Origin: Clostridioides difficile
GTDB taxonomy: Bacteria > Bacillota > Clostridia > Peptostreptococcales > Peptostreptococcaceae
Reading direction: 5' to 3'
Length of the DNA: 64,000 nucleotides
Assembly: GCF_001299635.1 (NCBI RefSeq)
Contig: NZ_JRHN01000043.1
Span: forward strand, 62,001 to 126,000
Of this stretch, positions 1-9,248 are shown in pieces. The position numbers and the translations under genes are program-made. How positions within the stretch are numbered: position 1 is the first letter of the stretch; each line of letters opens with the position of its first letter. Under the pieces are notes generated by a model that searched no databases, had not been told where the DNA came from, and saw only the letters and a list, made by a program, of their open reading frames with translations.

Positions 1-130
1 AAATATTTTTCTTTTTCTTCATATCTTCAGTTTGAAAATTATTATAAAATATCGTATCTATTTTATTTATTGTATTTTCAGGTATTTTAATAACATTATC
101 TAATTTTTTAGTGTTTGATATGAATCTAGT
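1..130 (-). pseudogene. Possible broken gene fragment at left edge
   Basis: Reading the minus strand, a frame stays open from the window edge back to a TGA at 131-133 and contains FISNTKKLDNVIKIPENTIN. No ATG, GTG or TTG start is visible between that stop and the edge. It is either the 5' remnant of a decayed gene or chance. I do not recognise it; the 'IPENTINKID' stretch loosely recalls the N-termini of clostridial anti-sigma-type proteins. Confidence 0.2.
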
Positions 131-201
131 TCAATATTATATTACTAATTTACTGCTTATAAGCAAGATTAATAATTGTATAAAAAAGAGAAGTTGATAT
201 T

Positions 202-618
202 TTAATTAGTACTATTCATTTTGATTCTTTTGGAAAGTAACAATATTTTATCTAATATTTCATTTATCACAAAGATAAATTCTTCATCACTTTTCCCTGT
301 GGGGTCATTTATTCCCCAATCTTCTCTATATATACATGGAAGATATGGACATTCTACATTACACCCCATTGTAATAACAATATCAACTTCGGGTATGTCT
401 TTTAATAACTTTGAATATTGCTCTTTTTCCATATCTATATTATAAATTTTTTTCATTAAACGTACAGCATCTTGATTTATTTGTGATTTCACCTCAGTAC
501 CTGCTGAATAACTTTCAAAAACATCTAAACCTAGTTTCTTTCCTAATGCTTCTGCTATTTGGCTTCGACAAGAGTTATGAACACAGATAAAAGCTACTTT
601 GGGTTTATAGGCTACCAT
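202..618 (-). CDS. arsC: Arsenate reductase, thioredoxin-coupled (low-MW phosphatase fold)
   Basis: A 138-residue low-molecular-weight tyrosine phosphatase-fold reductase expected to reduce arsenate to arsenite in the cytosol. The P-loop is visible as C12-VHNS-C17-R18-S19. The relay cysteines fall in a C86-x3-C90-x4-C95 stretch, and an N-D-P motif near residue 105 supplies the general acid. This layout belongs to the thioredoxin-dependent class, as in S. aureus pI258 ArsC, and the length is normal. The start overlaps the end of the upstream thioredoxin-like gene by 14 nt, so the two are probably translationally coupled. It is the last gene of the operon led by arsR. Related phosphatases share the P-loop, but the extra Cys cluster favours arsenate reductase. 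Confidence 0.85.
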   Translation of the reverse strand: MVAYKPKVAFICVHNSCRSQIAEALGKKLGLDVFESYSAGTEVKSQINQDAVRLMKKIYNIDMEKEQYSKLLKDIPEVDIVITMGCNVECPYLPCIYREDWGINDPTGKSDEEFIFVINEILDKILLLSKRIKMNSTN

Positions 619-955
619 GTTTTTCCCTTTCTATAATTGATTTCACTTCATCAATTGTCAATACCTTACCATATGATACAACCTTGCCATTCATAACAAG
701 TGCAGGAGTGCTCATTACTCCATAGCTAGCAATTTGAGTAAAATCAGTTATGTGCTCAATATTTAAATCTAAATTCATTTCTGAAATTGCTGTACGTGTT
801 GCATTTTCTAAAGCGATACATTTTGCACAACCAGAGCCTAGAATCTTGATTCCATCTTCTTTCTTTGTCATTTCTGCATGTTCCATAGTTTCTGATGTAC
901 AATCTCCACTACAGCAACATGATTTTTTTTCTTCTTTTTTACCAAATAATTTCAT
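605..955 (-). CDS. Thioredoxin-like redox-active protein (TM0996/MTH895 type)
   Basis: A 116-residue small thioredoxin-fold protein. The core has a C43-A-K-C46 active site (GSGCAKC) followed by a conserved 'GVMSTPALVMNGKVVSYG' segment typical of the TM0996/MTH895 family. The N-terminal extension contains a CCC-x3-C metal- or thiol-binding patch (residues 13-19). It lies between the CSCS-type permease and arsC, where such proteins are often found and where it could deliver electrons to ArsC or hand As(III) to the permease. That partnership is inferred from position. The ribosome binding site is a clear GGAGG-type site. Confidence 0.8.
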   Translation of the reverse strand: MKLFGKKEEKKSCCCSGDCTSETMEHAEMTKKEDGIKILGSGCAKCIALENATRTAISEMNLDLNIEHITDFTQIASYGVMSTPALVMNGKVVSYGKVLTIDEVKSIIEREKHGSL

Positions 956-974
956 CTTAATTTCCTCCTAGTTT

Positions 975-1991
975 TTATAATATTAAAAATGTATGCAAAA
1001 CATTGAACAAATAACCAACCACGATAATACCAATTGTACAGATAGCTATAAATAAAGCCAGTAATTTTGGTTTTACAGCTTTTTTGAGCATAATCATAGA
1101 TGGTAAACTTAATGTTGTTACAGCCATCATAAATGCAAGTACAGTTCCTAATTGTGCACCCTTAATTAACAATGCTTCTGCAACAGGTATTGTTCCAAAA
1201 ATATCTGCATACATAGGAACACCAACCAATGTTGCTAAAATAACACCAAACGGATTGTCACTACCTAGAATTGTTTCTATCCAAGTTTCTGGAATCCAGT
1301 TGTGAATTATAGCACCAATTCCTACACCTACTAAAATATAAGGGAATACTTTTTTAAATGTTTCACTAACTTGTTCTTTTGCATATTGAACTCTATCTTT
1401 TCGTGTCAAAGATGGTGAGTCAATATCTACATAACTTGCATTTTGTATAAAATCTTCAACATATTTTTCCATGTGCAATTTTTCGATAATAGTACCACCA
1501 ATAACTGCAATTAATAGTCCAACTATCACATAGGCAATTGCAACTTTTGCACCAAATATACTCATAAGAAGTACAAGGCTACCTAAATCTACCATAGGGG
1601 ATGAAATCAAGAAAGAAAAAGTAACTCCTAAAGGAAGCCCTGCACTTGTAAAACCTATAAAAAGTGGTATAGAAGAACATGAACAAAATGGAGTTACTGT
1701 CCCTAATAGAGCAGAAACAATATTTGCTCCAATACCATGAAAGCGACCCAAAATCTTCTTACTTCTTTCTGGTGGAAAATAACTTTGTATATAAGATATA
1801 ATAAAAATCAAAATACATAAAAGTATAGTGATTTTTATAACATCATAAAAAAAGAATTGAACACTACCACCTAGTCGTGTAGTATTATCTAATCCTAAAA
1901 ATGATAATGTGTTGCCAATAAGACTATTTAGCCATTTCATGCCAAGAATTTGGTCTTGAAAAAACAGTATGGCTATTTGTAATATTTCCAA
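975..1991 (-). CDS. ArsP/YraQ-type permease with CSCS motif
   Basis: A 338-residue polytopic membrane protein of the permease family that includes ArsP, the trivalent organoarsenical exporter, and YraQ. The first transmembrane half carries TPFCSCSSIPL with Cys103 and Cys105, the family metal-thiol motif. The second half repeats the fold, as expected for these two-repeat carriers. It sits between arsR and the thioredoxin/arsC pair, which points to arsenite or organoarsenical efflux. Substrate specificity cannot be read from sequence. One of the three operator copies lies 24 nt before its start codon, so it may also be controlled locally. A related permease (19309-20394) occurs in the selenoprotein cluster. 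Confidence 0.8.
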   Translation of the reverse strand: MEILQIAILFFQDQILGMKWLNSLIGNTLSFLGLDNTTRLGGSVQFFFYDVIKITILLCILIFIISYIQSYFPPERSKKILGRFHGIGANIVSALLGTVTPFCSCSSIPLFIGFTSAGLPLGVTFSFLISSPMVDLGSLVLLMSIFGAKVAIAYVIVGLLIAVIGGTIIEKLHMEKYVEDFIQNASYVDIDSPSLTRKDRVQYAKEQVSETFKKVFPYILVGVGIGAIIHNWIPETWIETILGSDNPFGVILATLVGVPMYADIFGTIPVAEALLIKGAQLGTVLAFMMAVTTLSLPSMIMLKKAVKPKLLALFIAICTIGIIVVGYLFNVLHTFLIL

Positions 1992-2014
1992 AATAATTCC
2001 TCCATTCTATTTTT

Positions 2015-2036
2015 CATATCAATTTTATTTGATATG
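2015..2036. promoter_or_regulatory. ArsR-type operator copy in the arsR-permease gap
   Basis: A perfect 22-bp palindrome, CATATCAA-N6-TTGATATG. It is identical to the copy at 2442-2463 and nearly identical to 2384-2405. It sits just before the permease start codon. Confidence 0.65.
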
Positions 2037-2047
2037 TTTTTTTTAAT

Positions 2048-2071
2048 AAAAGCCATCTGTAGATGACTTTT
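2048..2071. terminator. Stem-loop at the end of arsR
   Basis: An 11-bp stem with a 2-nt loop overlaps the arsR stop codon. It has only a short T stretch after it on either strand, so it may attenuate transcription into the permease gene rather than stop it. Confidence 0.4.
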
Positions 2072-2372
2072 ATTTGCAAGATTCTGTATCTGTATTAGGT
2101 GTTGTGATTTCTAATAAACGCTTACTAGCATATTCACTGCCCTTTTTACTAAGGCTATAATGTGTCCATTTTCCATCTTGTCTTGGTGATACTATTCCTG
2201 ATTCACACAATATTTTCATGTGATAAGATAGTGCAGATTGACCAATATTCATTTTATCAATTAAAACACAAGCACATTTTTCTCCACTCCTTAAAAGTTC
2301 GAGAATTAAAAGTCTTTTTTCATCACAAAGGGCTTTAAATATTTTTGCATCATCTTTATAGTTAATCATCAT
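2070..2372 (-). CDS. arsR: ArsR-family metalloregulatory repressor
   Basis: A 100-residue winged-helix repressor of the ArsR/SmtB family. The metal site resembles the classical ArsR ELCVC motif (here EKCACV, Cys33 and Cys35). It is followed by the recognition helix region 'IGQSALSYHMKILCESGIV' and a wing with the typical 'DGKWTHYSL'. It would repress the operon until As(III) or a similar thiophile binds the cysteines. A strong promoter precedes it, flanked by two palindromic operators, which indicates autoregulation. An alternative start one codon later is possible. The family assignment is firm; the exact inducer is inferred from the arsC and permease neighbours. Confidence 0.88.
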   Translation of the reverse strand: MMINYKDDAKIFKALCDEKRLLILELLRSGEKCACVLIDKMNIGQSALSYHMKILCESGIVSPRQDGKWTHYSLSKKGSEYASKRLLEITTPNTDTESCK

Positions 2373-2383
2373 TTTTCACCTCT

Positions 2384-2463
2384 CATATCAAAATATTTTG
2401 ATGTGTCTATCGTACTATATTAATATTGCTTTGTCAACAGTCATATCAATTTTATTTGATATG
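2384..2463 (-). promoter_or_regulatory. arsR promoter flanked by two palindromic operators
   Basis: The minus strand shows a -35 TTGACA (2432-2437), a 17-nt spacer and a -10 TACGAT (2409-2414). One 22-bp palindrome (2442-2463) abuts the -35 upstream. A second (2384-2405, one mismatched pair) covers the start-site region just before the arsR ribosome binding site. ArsR dimers on both would occlude the promoter. Confidence 0.75.
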
Positions 2464-2823
2464 ATTTATTGATTCTTTTTTGACTAAATGCTCTATACTT
2501 AAATAATTTTTCTTTATACATAAATCTTAATTAATATCCTCCACAACAAGATATCTTTTTATAGTCTAACTTCTAATTACTTTTTATAGAACTGTTTAAA
2601 TTAAACAATTTATCAGAAAAAGACATCTTAGGGCTTTGTAAAAATAGTTTAAGAATAGATATATATTTCTTAGAAAAAATACAAAAATAAGGTTATGATT
2701 TTTAAAACCATAACCTTATAAATACTTAATTATCACTTAAAAAATAAATTTATATTCAAAGAGTACACATAAACATTTCCCAACTTATCAATTAGAAAAT
2801 CACATCTTTTAATATACTCCTAC
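2464..2823. other. Intergenic region between arsR promoter and grdD
   Basis: No gene found. Near 2530-2570 the minus strand has a short tail ending ISCCGGY before a stop, perhaps a gene remnant. A stem-loop at 2687-2719 (11-bp arms) sits about 100 nt after the grdD stop and could end the grd transcript. It is part of a roughly 67-nt sequence repeated at 43425-43495. Confidence 0.5.
2687..2719. terminator. Stem-loop downstream of grdD
   Basis: Arms ATAAGGTTATG and CATAACCTTAT, 11-nt loop. On the minus strand it follows grdD and is followed by ATTTTTGTATTTTTTC, a T-rich tail consistent with Rho-independent termination. Confidence 0.6.
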
Positions 2824-3969
2824 CTATTTTGCAGTATATCCAGCTTTAGTTAAAGTTTCAACTGCTAAATCACCTTTAGCTTCATTTACTAAAACTATTG
2901 GACCTGTACAACCCATACCACTTTCAGCATAGATTCCATTTTTCCATAACTCAGATACTGCATCTTCTAAATCCATTATATCAACACCAGCTATTTGACG
3001 AGTAACAACCTCTTTATCTGGCATTTTAACTTCTACTTTTTCAGCTTTAACTTCTTTTTTAGTAAGAGAAGATATAATATCATCAAATTTTGCTTTTTTA
3101 ACTTTTTCAAATTCACTTCTTGCAACATTACTTATATCGCCCTTTACAACATCATAGGCGTATTTTAGTGCATTTGCTACTACTGGAGAACCTGATGCTC
3201 TTGATACTATAAGAACTCTTCTATCATAGTCTTCTCCAACCCCTGGACCATATCCAAAGCCTTGAGCCTCATAATCTCCACCTGTAGTATATGAAGAAAA
3301 TACTTTCATAAATATATTTCCAGATAATGTATCAGTAACCATAACATCAGGTGCACCTACAAGTAAATCATTACCTCTCATTACACAGCCACCATCTGCT
3401 CTAATTGAATCAGCAAACTCCATGTCATATCCATTATCTTTTAATTCTTTTAAACATTTCTCAACTTGTCTTGCTCCATCTACATTAAGTATTCCAACCT
3501 TTGGGCATTTATTCCCAATTGATTTAGCTGTAGCAATACCATAAATGGCATTTCTCACCATTGCTTCTATTCTATTAGTAGCACTTGTTCCTGTTGTAGT
3601 TGCAAGTATCATTTCTTTTCCTTTGGCTGGAGTTATCACTCTACCTACTGTAGATACACCTATTGGAAAATTATAGTGCATAGTAACACAAGCATCAATG
3701 TATCCTGAATCTAATAATTCTTCCATTTTTGAATGCATTTCTTTTTCATCATTAACTTCAACTACTTCAAGGTCAGTTTTTACTTTTGGTCCAATAAGTA
3801 CTATATCAAATAAATTAGATTTTGCTAATTGTGCACCATTAACCATGTTCTCTACACCATGTTCACTTCCAAGTGTAGTCACACCAATTTTTACTTTTTT
3901 GCCAAATTCGCCGCTTTCTATTGCATTAGCTACTTCTAAGAATACATCTGCGATTACTTTTTTTGACAT
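2824..3969 (-). CDS. grdD: Glycine reductase complex component C, subunit alpha
   Basis: A 381-residue protein matching GrdD, one of the two subunits of protein C of glycine reductase. Protein C takes the carboxymethyl-selenoether intermediate from protein A and releases acetyl phosphate through an acetyl-enzyme intermediate. The protein resembles PlsX/phosphotransacetylase-type acyl-phosphate enzymes (for example 'GSEHGVENMVNGAQLAKSN'). Near the C terminus, 'ESGMGCTGPIVLVNEA' holds a conserved Cys. It is the last gene of the grd operon, 10 nt after grdC, and is followed by a stem-loop terminator. Acetyl phosphate made here feeds acetate kinase for ATP. Confidence 0.93.
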   Translation of the reverse strand: MSKKVIADVFLEVANAIESGEFGKKVKIGVTTLGSEHGVENMVNGAQLAKSNLFDIVLIGPKVKTDLEVVEVNDEKEMHSKMEELLDSGYIDACVTMHYNFPIGVSTVGRVITPAKGKEMILATTTGTSATNRIEAMVRNAIYGIATAKSIGNKCPKVGILNVDGARQVEKCLKELKDNGYDMEFADSIRADGGCVMRGNDLLVGAPDVMVTDTLSGNIFMKVFSSYTTGGDYEAQGFGYGPGVGEDYDRRVLIVSRASGSPVVANALKYAYDVVKGDISNVARSEFEKVKKAKFDDIISSLTKKEVKAEKVEVKMPDKEVVTRQIAGVDIMDLEDAVSELWKNGIYAESGMGCTGPIVLVNEAKGDLAVETLTKAGYTAK

Positions 3970-3979
3970 ATCCTCACCC

Positions 3980-5512
3980 CTATTCTTCTAACATGTCTAG
4001 TGCTAGTTTTTTCATAGATTCAGCTATTATCTTCTTAATTTCATCCTTAGATATTCCTGAAGTCTCTTCAGTAATACCTGTATTTCTTTCAGCTATAAAA
4101 GATACTCCATCAAATAAGTTAGTCATTCTTCCTAAGAATAAACTACCTTTTCCAACTATCATAGCTCTATTTCTCTCACCTGTAGTTAAATCATCTATTA
4201 AAAATCCTATATAAGGAGCTCCTGATGGTATATGTCCTTGAGTTGGTGCCCATCCTGGTAATCCTTTATTAGAAACAAAGTCTTTTAACTCTTTCTTTTC
4301 TAAGTCTCCACGCTTAACAGCAAGTGCTCCTATCATTTTATAGTTTGCTTCTGGAACATCTCCCGCTCCTGCTGGCTTAGTTATATCTGGGTTTTGCATT
4401 TCAACAGAGTATACATCGACATCTGTTATTTTTAAATTAGCTCTATCAAGACCTGAAGTTATAAGTGCTGTCATAACTGCTTGAGGTGAAGAACCAGTTC
4501 CAACAGTATGTTTGCCTGTTAAATCAGTTCTTATAACTGGATTTATTCCATCATTTTCAGATACAAGTACTGCAAATCCTCCAACAACATCTTCAAGTAC
4601 AGGAAGTCCTTTTTTAACATGGTCTTTAGCATTCATTCCAAGTTTAGCACTTGCTCCACCTGCTACTACCATTACATTCTTGTGTATTCCAGCTTTTACT
4701 AGAGCTGCAGCTTGAATTAATGCATGTGTTGGTGCTGCACAGAATCCTCTTGTGTCAGAACCAGTTGCATTTTGAAGTCCTGCTATCTCAGCTATTGATT
4801 TAGCAAAGTTTCCTCCACCCCTTTGGTTTATATCTCCACAAGCTTCTTCTGAACACTCAATAACATAATCTATTTCAGCAGGGTCTATTTTGCTATGTCT
4901 TAGCATTTGAATAGCAGATAAAACTCCAGATGCTTTTACTACTAAATTTTCAAACATTGTATGAGCATTTAGGTTAACATCTACATCATGTGCTCTTTTT
5001 ACATAACCAATGAATTTTCCATTATGGTATAATCCTTCTGCTATGTGTGTTGCTACTAATTCTTTACCTTCTTCTATATCATCACCCTTTAATTTACTTA
5101 CAAATGGAGCAATTTCAGGGTAGTTGTTTTCGATTTTTGGTTTTACTTCATCAATAAATTCTTGTGATAATTTTACTAAATCAAATGCATCACTTATTTG
5201 CATTAAAGCTATGAACTCATCTTGAGGCATTATTTCTCCAAATTTACCATTTCTATTTCCCTCAATCTTTTGTTCACACCATGGCATTGGTAAATCTCTT
5301 AATTCCTCTGGTCTTCTATTTCCTATATAAACTTGATTTGGCATGTAGTTAACTACATCTTCGTAACTTCTTATATGATTGCTTACTTCCTTTAAAAATT
5401 CTGAATCTGGATTTGTTGCTCTTTCAACTGTACAAGTACTTCCATTTTGCACTATCATATCTGGAGTATGAATAAGTACATAGCCTGCCCCTTTTAAAAC
5501 TGGATAAGTCAT
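3980..5512 (-). CDS. grdC: Glycine reductase complex component C, subunit beta
   Basis: A 510-residue protein that is GrdC, the beta subunit of protein C. It has a ketoacyl-synthase III/thiolase-like fold, with Cys residues in 'TRGFCAAPTHALIQAAALV' suited to acyl-thioester chemistry. It partners with GrdD to form acetyl phosphate. I chose the ATG at 5510-5512 (MTYPVLKGAGYV), preceded by GGAGGTGCACAAA, over an in-frame start 30 nt upstream. About 250 nt separate it from grdB, an unusually large gap for this operon. The gap contains a 14-bp stem-loop that could set the relative levels of grdAB and grdCD mRNA. Confidence 0.93.
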   Translation of the reverse strand: MTYPVLKGAGYVLIHTPDMIVQNGSTCTVERATNPDSEFLKEVSNHIRSYEDVVNYMPNQVYIGNRRPEELRDLPMPWCEQKIEGNRNGKFGEIMPQDEFIALMQISDAFDLVKLSQEFIDEVKPKIENNYPEIAPFVSKLKGDDIEEGKELVATHIAEGLYHNGKFIGYVKRAHDVDVNLNAHTMFENLVVKASGVLSAIQMLRHSKIDPAEIDYVIECSEEACGDINQRGGGNFAKSIAEIAGLQNATGSDTRGFCAAPTHALIQAAALVKAGIHKNVMVVAGGASAKLGMNAKDHVKKGLPVLEDVVGGFAVLVSENDGINPVIRTDLTGKHTVGTGSSPQAVMTALITSGLDRANLKITDVDVYSVEMQNPDITKPAGAGDVPEANYKMIGALAVKRGDLEKKELKDFVSNKGLPGWAPTQGHIPSGAPYIGFLIDDLTTGERNRAMIVGKGSLFLGRMTNLFDGVSFIAERNTGITEETSGISKDEIKKIIAESMKKLALDMLEE

Positions 5513-5765
5513 TTTGTGCACCTCCATAAATTTTATGAACACTTATTTTTTAATTTAATTAAAGACTCTAATTGTTGTTATTTTTGTTTTGTTGTATATT
5601 TGATTCTATTATTGTTTATGTATTTTGGCATTTTTTAAGATTTCATGAATGAATAACTCCAATTTACCCATTCATGAAATCTATATTATTTTTTTGTGTA
5701 TAGTTATTTTTTATTTTTAGTGTGTGTTTATATTTTTATCTATATAATATATGTGTGTGTTATTT
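5513..5765 (-). other. Long grdB-grdC spacer
   Basis: A T/GT-rich spacer inside an otherwise tight operon. It holds no convincing gene. Its one structured element is the stem-loop at 5638-5682. Confidence 0.5.
5638..5682. other. Perfect 14-bp stem-loop between grdB and grdC
   Basis: Arms AGATTTCATGAATG and CATTCATGAAATCT with a 17-nt loop. On the coding strand it is followed by TTAAAAAATG, not a T-run, so it is a poor terminator. An mRNA processing or 3'-end stabilising structure is more likely. Confidence 0.6.
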
Positions 5766-7076
5766 TTATTTTTCAAATACTGTTTGACCATCTACTTCTG
5801 TAGTTAAAGCGTTTAATGCTTTTTCTACAAGGCCTCTTCTTAAGGCTTTTTCTTCTGTAGGGTCAAGCGCTGGATTTCCAAGTGGATGAGGTATTGCTAT
5901 AGTTGGAACTATTCTATTAGCCCCTACTGTTAATGAAATAGGTACTACTGTACACATATGAACTACTGGAAGTCCAGTTTTTTCTATTTCTTTTACCATC
6001 GTTGCACCGCAACGAGTACAAGTACCTCATGTAGAGGTTAATATTACTGCATCTACACCATCAGCCACTAATGCTGCTCCAATTTCAGAAGCATATTTTT
6101 TAGAGTTTGCAACAGATGTACCATTACCTACAGTTGTGTAGAAAGTTTCATGTAATTTTCCAATCACACCTTCTTTTTCTAAATCTCTAAGAACATCAAC
6201 AGGTAATACTCTATCTGCATCTAAATTTGCATACACTGGGTCATATCCACCATGTGCAGTTTCATAAGTCTCTTCTGTTAAATCCATAACTCCTGCTATA
6301 GAATAAGTTCCATATTTAGAAGCTGAAGAAGACTCTATTCTATCAGGGTTTCCTTTTGGAACTATACCACCTGAAGTAACTAAAGCTATTTTGCATTTTG
6401 ATAAATCTTTTACAGCGTTACTTGGGTCAACTCTATCAAAGTTTGGCATTGGGTATTCAGTTTCAAATGGTTCACCTTTTATTTTCTTAACTAACATGTC
6501 AACAGCTCTCTTAGAACCTCTGTCTTCATGGAAGTAGTTAACTCTTATTCCTCTAGCTATGTATCCTTCATCTTTAGGAGTTCCAATTTCTTCTCCATTA
6601 GCAAGTTTTACTGCAAGCTTTGCTATTTTAGGAAGTGCTTTTCTCATACCTGCTGCAGAATCAGAAGTTTCTACTACATAAACTTCTTTTTTGAACATAT
6701 CTGCACCTGGATTTTCAATATACATACCTGTTAGGGCTGGTATATTTAAAGCATCTTTTACAACTTTAGTTATTGTTCCAGCAGCAACTCCATATCTACC
6801 AGCATTAAATGCAGGACCAGCTATGAAAAGTTGTGGTTCAAAACCTTTTATCATTCCTAAAACTTCTTCACTTGCACTGTCTATATTTTCATTGAAGTAG
6901 CTATCTCCACATACTACTGTTCCAACTATTTCAATATCTTCACCTAATAATTTATCAAGTTGTAAACTTATTGGAGGTAAAGTTTCTGCCACATGTGGCT
7001 TAGTATCAGCTTTTTCTTCTCCACCTATACCAGCAAAGAACTGATTAATATAATGTACCGCTTTTAGTTTTCCCAT
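5766..7076 (-). CDS. grdB: Glycine reductase component B, selenoprotein subunit
   Basis: GrdB is the substrate-specific selenoprotein of glycine reductase. The Sec residue attacks the Schiff-base-activated glycine presented by GrdE. An in-frame TGA at 6027-6029 (codon 350) interrupts the gene. The reading frame continues as U-G-T-C-T-R-C-G-A-T, the known GrdB active-site motif, to a TAA at 5766. Total length is 436 residues, normal for the family. A naive call would give a 349-aa protein plus a 77-aa remnant. It lies 31 nt downstream of grdA. A bacterial SECIS hairpin should follow the TGA within the coding sequence; I have not folded it. Confidence 0.95.
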
Positions 7077-7107
7077 CTCTTAGTTTCACCCCTTTTGCTT
7101 TTAGGCA

Positions 7108-7581
7108 TTAAAATTTACAAAATTCTTCTCTTATACCAGACATTTCTTCTTCTATTTCTTCAACTTCTAAAACCATTTCCATCATACTTATTTGATCTTC
7201 ATATACAGTTTCATCAAATAAAGCTTTCATTGGTTCTTCTACAACATGGTAAACACTTAATCCTAAAGCAACTCCAGCAAGTGGTCCAGCGAAAGTTGGA
7301 TCCCCAGCAGTTACTGTTTCGGCTGCAAGACCTGCAGCTTCGGCTTCAGCAGCACCTAGTAAAATCACAACATTTTCAGCTCCGAATTTATCAGCAGCTT
7401 CTTTAACTCTGTTTTGATTTTCTAAGTCCATAGCCCCAGCAGCAGTTCAGACAAAGCATTCTGTAGATGAGAAAACAACCTCTGCTCCTTCTACTGTTTT
7501 TACACATTCTTCTATCGCAGGTCCTGGTATACCATCACGGTCACCTATTATAAGAACCTTTTTATTACTAAGTAAACTCAT
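7108..7581 (-). CDS. grdA: Glycine reductase component A (selenoprotein A)
   Basis: GrdA is the small selenoprotein that takes the carboxymethyl group from GrdB and passes it to protein C, becoming oxidised. Thioredoxin then re-reduces it. The ATG is at 7579-7581 behind an AGGAGG site. An in-frame TGA at 7447-7449 is codon 45, within C42-F-V-U45, the classical CxxU redox motif. The full length is 157 residues, as in other GrdA proteins. Without recoding only the 107-aa C-terminal part would be called. The gene lies between grdE and grdB in the transcription unit. Confidence 0.96.
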
Positions 7582-7693
7582 AATAATCCTCCTTATTATA
7601 TTTCTAATATATTTTTTTATATCTATAACATTTATTATAATTTATCTATAATATGTTTAATTAACATTACTCAATCGTTTAATAAAATACTTC

Positions 7694-8980
7694 TTAATAT
7701 CCTTTAGCAGTTAAATGACCAAATCCTGTTTCATTAGTTGCACCTGTTATAGCTTGTATTTCAACTTCAATAGTTCCATCAGCCTTTAAGCTTCCATCAG
7801 AACCACCAGCTATTACATCTACTACTTCTAAATGACCAATTACTTTATCTAATTTAGGAAGTACTACAACTTGGTTAGCATTTCCACCTGTTACAACAGC
7901 ATCAGCTCTTACATCTGCATCTGCAAGTGATTGAGAACCTCCATCACGTCCAGCATATTCATCTGTAACTATAACAGTTTTTACACCTTGCATTTCTATC
8001 TTCTTACAGTTCATTATAAGGTCAGTATCTGGATTTCCAAAACCTTCTTGTGAAACTATAACTGCATCTAATCCTAAGTATTTACATAATTTAGAAGTCC
8101 AGTTTGAAGATCTTTCTTTGTCTGCTAGGTAAACATTTTCATTAGTTATAATTACACCTACAAAGTTTATATCTTTACCATGTCTTGCATATAAGTCTTC
8201 AACAACTCCATTGTTTATATGAACATAACTTGGGTTTTTGTCACACGCAGAAACACAGTTACCACTTACAATTGCTCCGTCCATTAATTCTGTTGGATAT
8301 AATAAAGTTGGTACTATTTGTTTTGCATCCACTCCATATACATAAGTATCATGTAATAATCCTTGAGTTTGAAGCATGTAAACATATCCTACTTTTGGAA
8401 GTTCTGGATATTCTTTTATTGACTCAAGAAGAGGCTTAGTTTCATATACTGAAACTTCATCTGGAGTAAGATTTCTTGCTGCTTCTCCTAAATACATTGC
8501 TGCTTTAAATCCTATCATTCTAACAGCTTTTTCATGAGCATATTGTTTTAAACCATCAATAGGTTCAGCTATTACTACAACATTATTTAATTTAGAAAAT
8601 GGAGTGTATTTAGCTCCTTCTCCAGTCATGTCTACTATACCTTCTTGGAAACCTACTATTTTTCCAGTAGTTACAACAGCTACACCTTTTAAAGCATGAG
8701 TTTTTCCTTCTCCTACAGTGTCAACTTTAGACATTATACCTGGGAATATGCCCCCATTTCCTTCAACTTTTACTCTTGGCTCGATAACATCTTTTACAGG
8801 TGTTATTCTTACGCTTTCACCTGGACGAGCTAATTCTATATCTATAGATTTTATATGCTCATCTCCACCAATCTCTTGTAGCATCTCTTGCTTATTGATG
8901 AATAATACTCCATCTTTTACTTCTGTTACATCACCAAATTGAATATCTTTTATAAAGATTTTCCCTAATTCAAGACGCAT
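7694..8980 (-). CDS. grdE: Glycine reductase component B proprotein (GrdE)
   Basis: A 428-residue proprotein of the glycine-binding subunits of protein B. Family members are cleaved at an Asn-Cys bond to yield two peptides, the second capped by a carbonyl (pyruvoyl-type) group that binds glycine as a Schiff base. The site is visible as S239-G-N241-C242-V-S-A-C. It works with the Sec of GrdB. The start ATG has an AGGAGGTGCAAGT site upstream. Spacing to grdA is 112 nt and to trxA 268 nt, the latter T-rich with no gene seen. Confidence 0.94.
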   Translation of the reverse strand: MRLELGKIFIKDIQFGDVTEVKDGVLFINKQEMLQEIGGDEHIKSIDIELARPGESVRITPVKDVIEPRVKVEGNGGIFPGIMSKVDTVGEGKTHALKGVAVVTTGKIVGFQEGIVDMTGEGAKYTPFSKLNNVVVIAEPIDGLKQYAHEKAVRMIGFKAAMYLGEAARNLTPDEVSVYETKPLLESIKEYPELPKVGYVYMLQTQGLLHDTYVYGVDAKQIVPTLLYPTELMDGAIVSGNCVSACDKNPSYVHINNGVVEDLYARHGKDINFVGVIITNENVYLADKERSSNWTSKLCKYLGLDAVIVSQEGFGNPDTDLIMNCKKIEMQGVKTVIVTDEYAGRDGGSQSLADADVRADAVVTGGNANQVVVLPKLDKVIGHLEVVDVIAGGSDGSLKADGTIEVEIQAITGATNETGFGHLTAKGY

Positions 8981-9248
8981 ACTTGCACCTCCTGTTATTT
9001 AATTTGTGTATATGCATTTGAGTTTTTCTCAAAATTATATCATTTTATAACTTTTATTAAAGATAATTTTATAATATAGTATTTTTATGTCTTAAATATT
9101 TGTTATATTATTAAAAAATATTTACTATAAAAAAATTATTTTATTTAAAATTATTTTTTTAACAAACTTGGATATAAAAACCTCTTTTATCTTATTATCT
9201 TCAGACTAAAACATATTTTTACTTTATTGTTAATATTTCGCCAATATC

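Noticed and set aside
5638-5682. SECIS element for grdB
   Set aside because: Bacterial SECIS hairpins lie directly after the TGA within the coding sequence; this stem is more than 340 nt away, past the stop.
5766-5999. Separate 77-codon gene after grdB
   Set aside because: It is the C-terminal part of GrdB after the selenocysteine TGA at 6027-6029.
7108-7431. Stand-alone 107-aa gene
   Set aside because: It is GrdA after the Sec codon at 7447-7449; the true start is at 7581.
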